In this document: positions 1-10,249 of the stretch, in pieces
How the letters are laid out: the number at the start of each line of letters is the position of its first letter
Numbering within the stretch: position 1 is the first letter of the stretch
DNA from: Nematostella vectensis
Lineage: Eukaryota; Cnidaria; Anthozoa; Actiniaria; Edwardsiidae
DNA length: 64,000 nt
Assembly: GCF_932526225.1 (NCBI RefSeq)
Contig: NC_064040.1
Coordinates: 15,186,494-15,250,493 of the forward strand
Direction: 5' to 3'
Program-made: the position numbers and the translations under genes
Notes under the pieces: generated by a model
Told to the model about the DNA's origin: nothing
The model's database searches: none
Seen by the model: the letters and a program-made list of their open reading frames with translations, nothing else

Positions 1-1607
1 GTAGGGAGAAGTCTTTAAGAGGAGCATACCTGTCAACCCCAGACATTCTAAAGGCTTTGGATTTTTTTTTTGGGCGGGAAAGGGGTTGGGTATATTAATT
101 TTTGAGGGGTAAGGTGGGTGAAAGCAGCTAAATTGCTTTCCTGCAATCATTGAGCCAATCAGCAGACATTTGCCATTCAGAAATCTCTTGTGCTCAATAT
201 AGGTTTCACATGCATGTTTAATAATGGTGCTTATTAACGGGGAATTATTATTTTTCATTACTGATAGAAAATAGGCAAAATGCTGATTTTCTATAGAAAG
301 ATTTTTCTTAATCAATAAAAATCACTAAAAAGCTGGAGTTGAGTGCTCCACACAGGAGAGTGGGAGAAGATGTCCAAATACTTGAGACACCTGCCTAATG
401 CGGGAGAGTTAACAGGTATAGATAATCTAGAGGTAGAGATAATCCATGGATTTTAGCTTGGTCTGACGGGACAACAAGAAATTCCTCCCCTTATCACCGA
501 ACAAAGTCTAAGTTTCAATTTAGGCATTATACAAACAAACATACAATAAAGTTAATTCCTGAGCTCTGTCTGAACACAGGCTTCCCACCTGGGTCAGTGA
601 CGGATATCTAAGGACATGAATTCACGCAAATAAACATCTATGAGTTACTTCTTCATGCTCTATTCATTAAATAAACTTAGTTGGGATGTAAATGGATCCG
701 TCTTTGGTGTTTTTTCTTTCCAAGAAGCTCAATTTTACAAGTTCAGAGCGATATAATTTTGTCTCGGATTTTAAGTCGATACTAAGTATTTTAATGAGAC
801 AAGGCTGGAAACTTTATTCTGACTACCTCAGCTTCAGCACGATTTTTTGTACAGCTATGGGGAGTACATGCAGACTGTTGACGTTTTTTTGTAGGTTTTT
901 AGGCGGATTGCTTAAAAACTCGATTCGGAGATAGTTCCATATACAAAAATGGTAGAGGAATTTACACATGTACACATGTATTTATAAGAGAATATAACCT
1001 GTTTTTAGAGTGATTATTGGGTATGACATCAGCAGATGTTTCATATCTTATAAAATTAATTGTCCAGAGTTAAACACCAATAAAGAAACACACACCAATC
1101 ATAAACTAATATTTTCAAACAACTGGAATAGCTTTGAGGCATTGTCTTTCATTAAAAATAATATTCTTTTCATTGATATCATCTTAAATAACCATATTTA
1201 GTTAGAACACATAAAGGAAATACAACACCAGGGAAATGTACAACATTGCAATTTAAAATTCATGATTAGTCGATCAAGTTTCTCCTTGTGTCAATCAAAA
1301 ATGCCAAACTGTCAATTTGATATGTGATTGAGCTAAATTGGTCAACCAATCAGAAGAACGTTTAGTCTCAAAAAACATTAAATGAGTAGATCAAACATAT
1401 AGATTAAAACAAGTGACAAACCAATTTACTGTGGACAGAGACTAATTACCATTATTTGTTTGCCTGTGGTGTGCCAAGAAATTTAAATTTGAAACGTTCC
1501 TTTCCACTTTGTTTGTAGTGTAGTATTGATATGTTTGCTTGCTAAATTTCATCTAGGATATTGTAGGACACAAAATAGAACAACTGCCTATAAACTAATA
1601 ATAGAAC
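1..1607. other. Presumed intron of the CNRIP1-like gene
   Basis: This stretch lies downstream of the CNRIP1-like exon on the minus strand and is probably its first intron. I found no exon resembling the rest of CNRIP1 here, so the remaining exons should lie beyond the left edge. It holds one copy of a dispersed repeat (575-846) and AT-rich sequence. The short open frames in it look like chance. Confidence 0.45.
575..846 (+). repeat. Dispersed repeat, copy 1 of 2
   Basis: This roughly 270-bp block matches 3129-3401 in the same orientation, from a shared CACAGGCTTCCCACC start to the shared CCTCAGCTTCAGC end, with scattered substitutions. The small tail at 901-937 recurs inverted at 3459-3497. 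No terminal repeats or coding frame identify the element. Confidence 0.75.
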
Positions 1608-1613
1608 ACTTAC

Positions 1614-1798
1614 GCCAAAGTCTGAGGTGGACGAAACTCTAGAACGACTTTGTACTTGGAGTCAACTTGTAACTTCAAGGTTCGAGTTTCTTTGAATCTT
1701 TCACCATCCACTTTGAAAAATACAGGCGATGAGTCTTCTGATCGAGTCAGAGACAATGATGTTTTAAAGGCTCGCTCCTCCGTCCTGGCGGAAGCCAT
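1614..1798 (-). CDS. CNRIP1: CNRIP1-like protein, first coding exon (partial)
   Basis: The exon encodes about 61 residues. It includes PVFFKVDGERF, TRTLKL and YKVVLEF, which match the conserved N-terminal part of cannabinoid receptor-interacting protein 1, a small cytosolic protein that binds the CB1 receptor tail in vertebrates. Its role in invertebrates without CB1 is unclear. I chose the ATG at 1798 because it has a good context (AAA before, G after) and gives a leader close to the family length. An in-frame upstream ATG at 1840 would add 14 residues. The exon ends at a donor GTAAGT (1613-1608) in phase 2, after the first two bases of a codon. Later exons must be left of the window. The assignment rests on remembered similarity over about 35 residues. 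Confidence 0.75.
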
Positions 1799-2518
1799 TT
1801 TCAAGGCTAAACTGACGCGAGTAGTGGATACACACTCCAAACAAGCCTTCGACTGCTCTTTTTGCGCTATGGCTGTCTGGTGTCACGCTCTAACGTCACG
1901 CACTTCGTGTATTGATTATAACCACAGGTAGACCACTCTGTCATGTTTACAGATGATCAAACAAAATTTTCCATATTAATACTATTATAATACCAACCTA
2001 ATTATGAAATATGATTTCGTAAAGTCGTAAGTTATACTGTTCATGAGGTCATAAATCAACAAAGCATATTATTAACTATGACCAAAGCGACAGAGCAAAA
2101 AAATGGCAAGTTTTCCCAAAATAAGTTCTGGTTAAGTCTGGTAAGCTTGAATTTTTGCATAGAGGTTCCTTATGTTATGTTAACCAACATATCAAAAAGC
2201 ATTTTTTTCTAATGGATTTGTCTTTGAGATATGAGGCTTGAAGTGCAATTTTCAAATGTTCAAACTATGAATTCTCCTCGTTTTTAGGGAGAAGTTGGGC
2301 TCTGATCAGAAATTAAGCCAACTTTGCTCGCTTATATCTAAACTTCATATCTTTAAAATTTCTTTAAAATTTGGAATTAAGCTTTTGGTCAGAGGAACTG
2401 CTTTTCTGCGGAATCTTAAGCTTATATATTGAGAATTGGTGTGTTTGAGTTTGTACAGACGATAGCGTGCGCGCGCGTCGGAAAAAACCTTCGAATTTCG
2501 TTCTTTCACTTTATTCCT

Positions 2519-2800
2519 TTAAGGCCCTGTCACACTTACCTTTTTTCTCTTGCGACCTGTCTCGCAAAAAAATTGTTGCAGGTCGCACGCGCATTTGACG
2601 CATTTGCGTGTGGCACCCCCTTTGCAACTTGTTTTGCATTTCTCAAAGTCGCACGAAAAGTAGAACGCTCTTTTACTTTCTGCAACAAATTGTTTCAAGT
2701 CGCAGAAAAAACTTCACGTGTGACAGGGCGCGTGTGACCTGCAACAATTTTTTTGCGAGACAAGTTGCAGCCGAAAAATCTACTTGTGACAGGGCCTTTA
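2519..2800. mobile_element. MITE with AAGGCCCTGTCACA termini
   Basis: The ends are inverted copies of AAGGCCCTGTCACA: left from 2521, right ending at about 2798. Internal blocks are also mutually inverted: GCGACCTGTCTCGCAAAAAA on the left is answered on the right by TTTTTTTGCGAGACAAG, with the ACCTGCAACAA block likewise reversed. There is no coding capacity. The structure fits a non-autonomous DNA transposon of about 280 bp. The target-site duplication is not clear. Confidence 0.75.
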
Positions 2801-3128
2801 GTCAGATTAGAAGTAAAGTTTTATTTTCCCTTTGCAATGCTAGAGGTATGGCTGGGCTGGGCTGGACTGGGCTTTGTTTATCCAGAACATTATTTTCAAC
2901 TGCTATTTCGATATTTACGGAGGAGCTCCGCACTTGACGTGGTCTAGCGGCCTTTTATACAGCGGGTCTATCTACAAGTCTATCTACTTTTTTTGCACTG
3001 TGGTGCCAGCATGAGGCATCAATAGCCGCAGTTTGCCCTTTTAATTTTTTGATATTAATTTTGGGGCAGCAATTCATTGATCCCCATTGCACAAAGCGCG
3101 AGTGATTCCGCGGAGACTTTGCTCGGAC

Positions 3129-3401
3129 CACAGGCTTCCCACCCGCGTCAGTGAAGGTTTCTAAGGGCATACGAATTCACGCAAATAAACATCTGAGTTA
3201 CATCTTTATGCTCTATTCATGAAATAAACTTAGTTGGGATGTAAATGGATCCGTCTGTGGTGTGTTTTTTTCTTCCCAAGAAGCTCACTTTTGAGTTTAG
3301 AGCAATAGAACTTTGTCTCGTATTTTGAGTCGATACTAAGTATGTTAATGAGACAAGGCTGGCAACTTTATTCTGACTACCTCAGCTTCAGCGCGATTTT
3401 C
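3129..3401 (+). repeat. Dispersed repeat, copy 2 of 2
   Basis: This is the second copy of the block at 575-846, in the same orientation. Downstream, 3459-3497 matches 901-937 in the opposite orientation, so the tail has been inverted in one copy relative to the other. Confidence 0.75.
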
Positions 3402-3497
3402 TGCCGGATTTTAAGCAGTACGAAAACACTGACACTGGTGCAAGATTGGAGAGGGATGGAACTATCTCCGAATCAAGTTTTTAAGCAATCCGCGAGA

Positions 3498-4979
3498 AAT
3501 GATTTTTTAGCTTTCCGTCGATGATCGGGACATAGCCGATCGGCTTTGCCCCATGATGCATCGGGGTCACGGTGCGACCACCACCTGGCTAATGCGTGTA
3601 TCAGTGGCTTTTCCCAGGGGTCGACTCCCGGTGACCATGGGTGATATGCAATAACATTCAATCAAAGTGCTTAAAATCCCCCTGGTATTGGGCGATAAAA
3701 AAGTGACAAAATCCCTACTCCAAGGGAACAATTTAAGTTCCAAATAAGCTATATACAAGGAAATAGGAGTTAAAATTGTTTTGCAAAAAAATACACGTCA
3801 AACGTTTGTGAAATTTTCCAACAAGAAGCTCATAACGACGACTGTACGACTGAAGACTGAAAAAAGAAAATATTGGAGGAATTTGCGAAGATATTGATAG
3901 ACGGTGGCTTCTTGTACCAAGGTGTGTACTAGGATGTTTAAATTATAACAGGAGCCTTAGAAACGCAAATATATGATTTTTCTATATGCATTAAATTTCG
4001 CGAGATCCAAGTTCGCGGTCTTTATTTTCCACGAGTAATTTTGAATTCGTGAAATTTTTTTGAAATTAATAGATACCTCTGACTGCGTAGCCCCCCATCC
4101 CCAGCAAATTCTGGCTACCCGCCTAAAATATAGATTTTTCGCTGGCAATGCCCCCATATTCATGGTGCGCGATTTCCGAGGTTTGCATTACGCGCGAGAT
4201 TGAAAACAGCACGAAAATAAGAAACTGCTACAAGTATTACTGTAAAAATAAATTTCATGTGCGTCAAGCAAAAAAATTATGATAAAAGCGCAGGAAATAA
4301 TAGGCTGACAATATATAATTTATGCTCGTTCAAACGTTTACCTTCTAAAAGCGTCCCGCCCATTGGAACAAGCAGTATTTACCCCCTAAGGTAAATACAT
4401 GAAATAAGCGTCACCTTGAAATCCCCCCCCCCCCCTCGCCAATAAAAAAAATATTTTTATTTTAGATTTCAGGCCGCTAAAAAAAGGGACAAACATTTAA
4501 GGTATTTTTCTTCCTATGGGGGAACAGGCAATGAAGACAACAACGAAGATAGTATTCTTTTCATTTGAGATCGAAATCGTTAATATAAGCTTTATTAGAA
4601 CATCTTTGGATAAAATATACAATGTATTTACATTAAGAAATATAGCAATTTTAAAACAATCAAATATTGTCAAATTTTTCTTGGTGTGTGGCATGTGGGC
4701 GGGTGCTTCTAGTACTAATGCGTATGATTACGAATAAGAAATATATATTTAACTATATTTTTTCATTTATATATATTCAGTATAAAATCTATCCTATTGC
4801 CAAGTGGATATTTAATCTTTGGCTTATTACTATACAGGCAACTTGAGAAGTGGGGCAGAGCTCCCTAGCCCAAGAAAAGGGTCCAGGATTGAGTGTAGTG
4901 GTGTACTAAGATAATGTCATAACTGGGGGGCTTGTGCCCCACCCTCCCCTCTTCCCCTGTTTTAAGTTGCATTCATATC
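3498..4979. other. Intergenic, no gene seen
   Basis: This is AT-rich sequence between the CNRIP1-like exon and the 3' end of the Rolling stone-like gene. Around 4085-4135 and 4420-4437 are short C-rich pieces resembling decayed copies of the C/G-run repeat seen elsewhere in the window. No supported coding exon was found. Confidence 0.5.
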
Positions 4980-6320
4980 CTAAGCAACACTTTGCATATG
5001 CAGAGCAGTTACCTCCCCACCTCCCCCCACACTAGTACCATCAAGCAATACCCCTTGCAGCCAGATACGGCCACGATACAACCCATAATGCATTAGCTGT
5101 ATCAAAGGCTGTACAACAAAGCAACCCCCAACAATCACTATGGCGGCAATCCCTGGACGCTTGGAGTAATCCAGGAAAAAGTAAGCCACTCTGCCACTAG
5201 CTAGCCAAACAATGATTGTTGTAAAAAAATAAATAAGCCCATAAATTGTTGAGTAAACTACGTGGAAAATTCGGACTGGAACATTATGGATCATGGAATC
5301 TAGGATCATGATGACAGCATTGATGAGATGTGAGTTGATATTGAGGTAGCCAATTAGACCAATAGTGGCCTGGCGGCCAAACTTCTGATGAAGGAGCCCC
5401 CAATATCCCACTGATACAATAACTGAATTTACAGCACAGACATTAAACAACAGCCACATCAACTTATATAATTTTGGCATATATCCATCTGGAGTAAAGG
5501 TTTCATCTTCAGCTGCACCAGGGGTGGATATTCCTTCCTCGCCACTTTGTGACACAATGCCAGCGTGATCTGACAGGTTAAGCCTTGTTTTCACATATTT
5601 TATTGTGGTGAGGATTGCCGCGAGGTTGAGGTAAAGTGTGAGTGTAATCAGGCCCCAGAAAGTGAATGCGAAGCTGTACCAGCGTTTGAAGAACAAGCGA
5701 TCCACAATGACATCAACAGAAATGTAAAGTGCAAGGAGCCAGCGATATGCCAGGTACGCCCCAGTGGGCATCCACTGAAAAAGAAGCATGGATGACCAAA
5801 GCTTTTGAAATGAATTTCATGGTTCAAACCTATACCCACTCCTTTTGATGCGCAACTAGCTGATTCGTGACATTTTATAAATGAATACTAACCTTCCAAC
5901 TATGATTATAGCCTACTGAGTCTCACAGAGCTTTCCCATCCTTGGGACCCCAAGGGTGTAGGGCAGGGGATACCCCTAAGGATGAGCTTTCCCTAATTTA
6001 CGTCTTACCATAATGATTTGATTTACCAGGGGCACAGGCACACACCGACATTTCATTTTCCTGGTCTTTTGGGGGTCGCTTATTGGAGTGGGGTGCTTTT
6101 TTGGGAGGGAGTGATTTCATTTTGGCAAAAAGTATCAGCCGAGAGAGGGCATTTGGAGAAAAAGAGAGGTTGAAAGGTTTCAGAGGTTGTGATTATCATT
6201 AAAAAATTGGATTTAAGTTAAGTCAGTAGAAATTTTACATACCTTGGATGAAGTGAATGTATGCAGGTCTGGGTGGGATGGAAGTACATTGCGGATGCGA
6301 AACTCTTCTTGTATTGACAT
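4980..6320 (-). CDS. rost: Rolling stone-family multi-pass membrane protein
   Basis: Two exons, 6320-6243 and 5774-4980, join in phase 0 to encode 290 residues. Exon 1 begins MSIQEEFRIRN and ends at a GTATGT donor. Exon 2 follows a pyrimidine-rich acceptor (TTCTTTTTCAG) and opens WMPTGAYLAYRW. The SSK-W junction restores the SQW-like motif typical of the family. Several hydrophobic segments follow, with the signature NVPVRIFHVVYSTIYGLIYF near residue 190. Rolling stone was described in Drosophila myoblast fusion, but most family members are uncharacterised plasma-membrane proteins. The 290-residue length is normal for the family. The 5' half is hydrophobic; a soluble Ser/Glu-rich loop (about residues 100-125) precedes the middle membrane segments. 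The family assignment is firm; the exact biological role is unknown. Confidence 0.88.
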
Positions 6321-6546
6321 CTCTTAGCACATCAAGTCTGTGACAAATCCACAAATAGCAGCATATACTTTAGCTGTAAGGCTTCCTTTATCCCAATTAA
6401 ACCATGTATGCAGGGTAGTACCCACAACCCCCTTTTCCTTTTCACAACAAGCTCTGGACGCCCTGAGGGATAGCAGATATTAAAAGATGGAAGTCTTCTA
6501 TGCAGCATTCCTTGGTAAGGGGAATATGTTGACTGTGGTGGGTAGG

Positions 6547-6790
6547 GCAAGCTGTATACAGGGTCGTAGCTAGCATGGGAGCAGGGGGGGCTGTCCCCCT
6601 GGTAGTGGAGGAATCTTATAAAAAAAAAAAAAAACAGGTGCATACACAGGAGGCCATAAAGTTGGTCATTCCGTATTAAGGAATCTTCCAATCCTATGAT
6701 TTTTCCATACACCTATGACTGCCCACCCCCCTCCCCCCACCCCCTTAGCCAATCCTGGGTATTCGCCTGAGACATCCCCCTAAAGCAAAT
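6547..6790. repeat. C/G-run dispersed repeat (decayed MITE)
   Basis: The piece contains GTCGTAGCTAGCATGGGAG, a G/C homopolymer core, then AAGGAATCTTCCAATCC and GATTTTTCCATACACCTATG, ending in a C-rich tract with CCAATCCTGGG. The second half closely matches 38230-38335 in SELENON intron 7. A related head occurs at 43757-43790. There are no clean terminal repeats and no coding capacity. Confidence 0.55.
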
Positions 6791-8214
6791 AAAAGAAACA
6801 TCTGAGGCTTGCCCCCCCCCCTCCCCCCGGACAAAATGTTCTAGCTACACCCTTGGCATATATGTTTCATGGTGTTTTATCAGAGAAATCCCGGCGAGTT
6901 CGCTTTTGTGGCAGCCATCTTGGATTAATCGCGATGAGTGCAAAGGTATAATTCAGGTTTTTCTTTGCTTAAAAAACATTAAAGCGTCTACATGCGGGCT
7001 ATCGATGTCGCAAATAAGTCGTGGGCCCTCGCCTTTGTCACAATACTTTGACATTTAGTTTCCGCAGGGAAACTGGTTTCCGCTAGCATGCACATGCAGC
7101 TAACAGGGAAAATGGTAAACAGCGTGAGTGCGATCAGCCATGAAAACATTCCTTTCCTAGTTGATTTAAGAGGATAAAATCAATGGTACCAAATCACATC
7201 AGTAATCTTTTGTCTTTACGTAAAAGAGCACTTAGTGACGCTAGGACTAAATCATAAGTTTGTGATAAACGAAACAAAGAAATGAACGGTTTTAGAGGGT
7301 TTTAGCCGATATCGAAGGTGCTAAACTCACCAGATACAATTTACATAAGTATGTTGCGTTCGCTTTCATTATTTTCTTACCAAAGAGATAGGCAGCTTGG
7401 CATGGAGAAAAGGAAAAATAACATCGGAAGAATGTCATATGATAAACCCCCCGACACCCGACAACAGGAATAAACATACTCTGGCAAACACTGTTGAAAC
7501 GGGCTTACTGTGGTAAACATTACCGTTAGTTTTCAGTTCCTAAAAATGGCGGACGCGGGAAGGAGGAGAGCTGTATGTTATCTGCAAGTGAGTGATCTCT
7601 CTACTGCTAGGATGAATGAGACAGGGCCATAGGTAAGCCAAAAAAATAGTATCAGCAGACTGTGGATACGCTTAAAAAGAGCGGATATGTTTTTAGCCTT
7701 CTTCACATAGTTTCACGTCTAATGAAATAGGAAAAAGGCTAAACCAAATCGAATATAAAGTAAACATCGCTTATTTATTATTTTTTTAAAAGATACAATG
7801 GAAGACAATAATAGCCCGGGGGAGGGGCCTAGGCTTTGATTTGAAACAGGCCCAACAGCAGAAGCTGGTTAACGCTGTTTGTCGCGGATTTGGAGTTTGG
7901 AGATGAGTGAACAAAAGAAAAGAACACCAAATGCAAGTGCACGCTGGCATGTGAAATTCTCACGCGTGATGATCTCCTCACCCCGAGGGCTTAAGAAAGT
8001 ACGGTCAAACGGACATAAGGCGCACGCGCGTAACCAGAATTGGCTAGGGGGGGGGGGGGGGGGGGGTTGCACGGTCATAGATTCCATATATGGAAAAATC
8101 ATAGTCAGAAGGTCCGCTGTTTGGTCACCCCCCCTGTGTATGCATCTGAATCCCTCCCCACAGGCTGAAACCGAGAAAACCCGGGGGGGGGGGGGGGGTT
8201 CTTCAAGGTAAAAG
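6791..8214. other. Intergenic, no gene supported
   Basis: This is mostly unique sequence, with long G runs near 8049-8066 and 8184-8199. Two CAAGATGGC/ATGGCGG-type motifs occur (6911-6923, 7549-7560). The second is followed by a 14-codon frame and a possible GTGAGT donor, but no downstream exon could be linked, so no gene is called. Confidence 0.45.
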
Positions 8215-8408
8215 TGATAGGGATGCTCGTCGGAAAATTCGAAAAATACCCCTAAAAATACCTGCACGACCAAAAATTGCTACCCTAAACAATACCTAAA
8301 AATCCAATTTCTAAGAGAAAATCCTATTTTTTTTTTGCTCGGATACCACTTAAAGAATACCTGAGGCCCGATTTTGACCCCTAAAAAATACGACGAGCAT
8401 CCCTATCA
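8215..8408. mobile_element. 194-bp MITE, copy 1
   Basis: The ends are an almost perfect inverted repeat, TGATAGGGATGCTCGTCG at the left and its complement at the right. The interior is rich in CCCCTAAAAATACC-type motifs and has no frame. A second copy of exactly the same length lies at 26104-26297, which fixes the boundaries. It is a non-autonomous DNA transposon of unassigned superfamily. Confidence 0.85.
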
Positions 8409-9576
8409 AGCCGACATTAGAAGAACCCCCCCTAGGCGAGAAAGGATACACAGAAGGATACAGCCTTTTTTGTATAAGAACGTCCATCCTGAGATTCCAC
8501 AAAATTTTGAGGAAATGTAGAGAAAATGCACCGGCTTAGATGGCAGCAAAATATATATTTTTTTGTTTGATGATTGGGAGAGAGGAGTGTGCACCCCCTG
8601 ACGCGACTGTCTCAGGTATCGAAAACCAATTAATTAACCAAGCACTCCCCAAGCTACATTCTTATAGGGGTTTTCAGAGATTTCATTACAAGGCCCGTCG
8701 GATACAATGCCGATCATATTACCGTTGATCTCATGTTTCTCGGGTCACAAAACAGTCATGCAATGCGCAAGAAAATTACTTAATACACATCTTGCAAACA
8801 GCTAGCAACACGAATGACGCTCTAGCCGCAGAAAACAAAGCCCATTTACCGCTCATAAGTGGTAAGTACAAGAGAGAATCCTTTTCGAGAAATATCTTTT
8901 TAACACATTCCAGAAGGAGATCTTTACTAGGGCATCGTGCAAATTGCACAGTTTGCAGTATCGTTGTGTCCTCCTTCATTCACAACAGGAACCATGTCGC
9001 GAGAAAAATCAAGTCGTCATTGTGAAGCTAAAGTGCAATTTTCTGTTGTTTCTTAATGTAACAACTAACCGTAAGATAGTGGCTTTTATTTTATGATCCT
9101 ATGGGCCGTTCCCGAGTTCGAATAGCCAATATAGAACAGATAGAAGGTTTAACATAAAGCTATTTTTCTTGGCACACGATTTGTGTCTTCAAGGGGCAAA
9201 AAGGCATCTCGAACCCCCGCACGTATTCTTACTGTAAAAAATATAGCGGCACGTAATAATTTTACATTTGTTGACCCTTCTCTTGTCTGTACATGTGCTT
9301 TTGGCTATGTTTTGGACAATTAAAGTGATACTTGCTTGACCCTTCAACTCGATATTCTCATTTATCTCATAACTCTTATTGGCTCGAGCACATACGTGAT
9401 AGTCTCGGCATACTGACTAAAAATAACTCTTAAAAGTAAGCGCCAGATTTTTATAATTCATTTGTTTGTTTTAACTTTTGGCTCTTGCAAGTGATAAAGC
9501 GCTACGTTATCTGCATGGAACAAGTCATTTATTGAGGGAGGGGAGTTTATTGTTGTTTTTAAAAGAGTTCAAGGGA

Positions 9577-9826
9577 TACTAAGAGACTAGCCTCCTCCGC
9601 AGGCAACTCATAATGAAAAGGACGGAAAGAATGGGTTACCTGTGGCGAAATTGCGGAAGGACGAAAAGAATAGGTTACCTGTGGCGAAATTGCGGAGGAG
9701 GGCGACTAAGGAGAAGTAGCAGCGCTTCCGGTTTGTCACTTCCGTTTTTTGCCACAGGAAACCCAATCCTTTTTTTTTCTTTTTCTTGTCTATGAAATGC
9801 CTGCGGAGGAGGCTACTAAGAGACTA
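9577..9826. mobile_element. MITE with 16-bp termini and a 13-bp flanking duplication
   Basis: The element spans 9590-9813. Its ends are the inverted repeat GCCTCCTCCGCAGGCA. It is flanked on both sides by the identical direct repeat TACTAAGAGACTA (9577-9589 and 9814-9826). The interior carries two tandem copies of a 40-45-bp segment containing GGTTACCTGTGGCGAAATTG. It encodes nothing recognisable. A 13-bp target duplication is long for a cut-and-paste transposon. Confidence 0.75.
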
Positions 9827-10249
9827 AACAGTCATGCTCATGCTCGAGGTATGCAGCCGTTCGGCGGCAAATCTAGTTGAATTAAATGATTAGTGAGTAA
9901 ACTAGACAAGACCTCTAAAAAGCCGTCCTAAAATATACGCCGCGGTGTCTAAACGAGTAAACTAAAAGTCTATTTCTTAGCATTCTATGGGACGAAACTA
10001 GATAATAAAAAAAAAAAACACCATTCTCGTTCCCAGAGCTCCTCCGCTGTTGTGACCGAGAATGAATGTAATAAAACACAATGAAAGACAACTTGTTGAC
10101 GTTTGGTGATTTGACTGTGCATAATCTCCGCTGTTTGATGTCCTTATTTGACAGAGAGCGGGTTGTGTAAAGTAGTGTTCTACCCAGTCGCGCTGACCCC
10201 TAGCCACAAAGCTCTCGGTCAAGCGGCTGCATAACTTGCTAGCCTCGAC

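Noticed and set aside
7545-7590. A first exon starting ATGGCGGACGCGGG with a GTGAGT donor
   Set aside because: No downstream exon could be connected in phase. CAAGATGGC/ATGGCGG motifs are common promoter and repeat sequences in this window.
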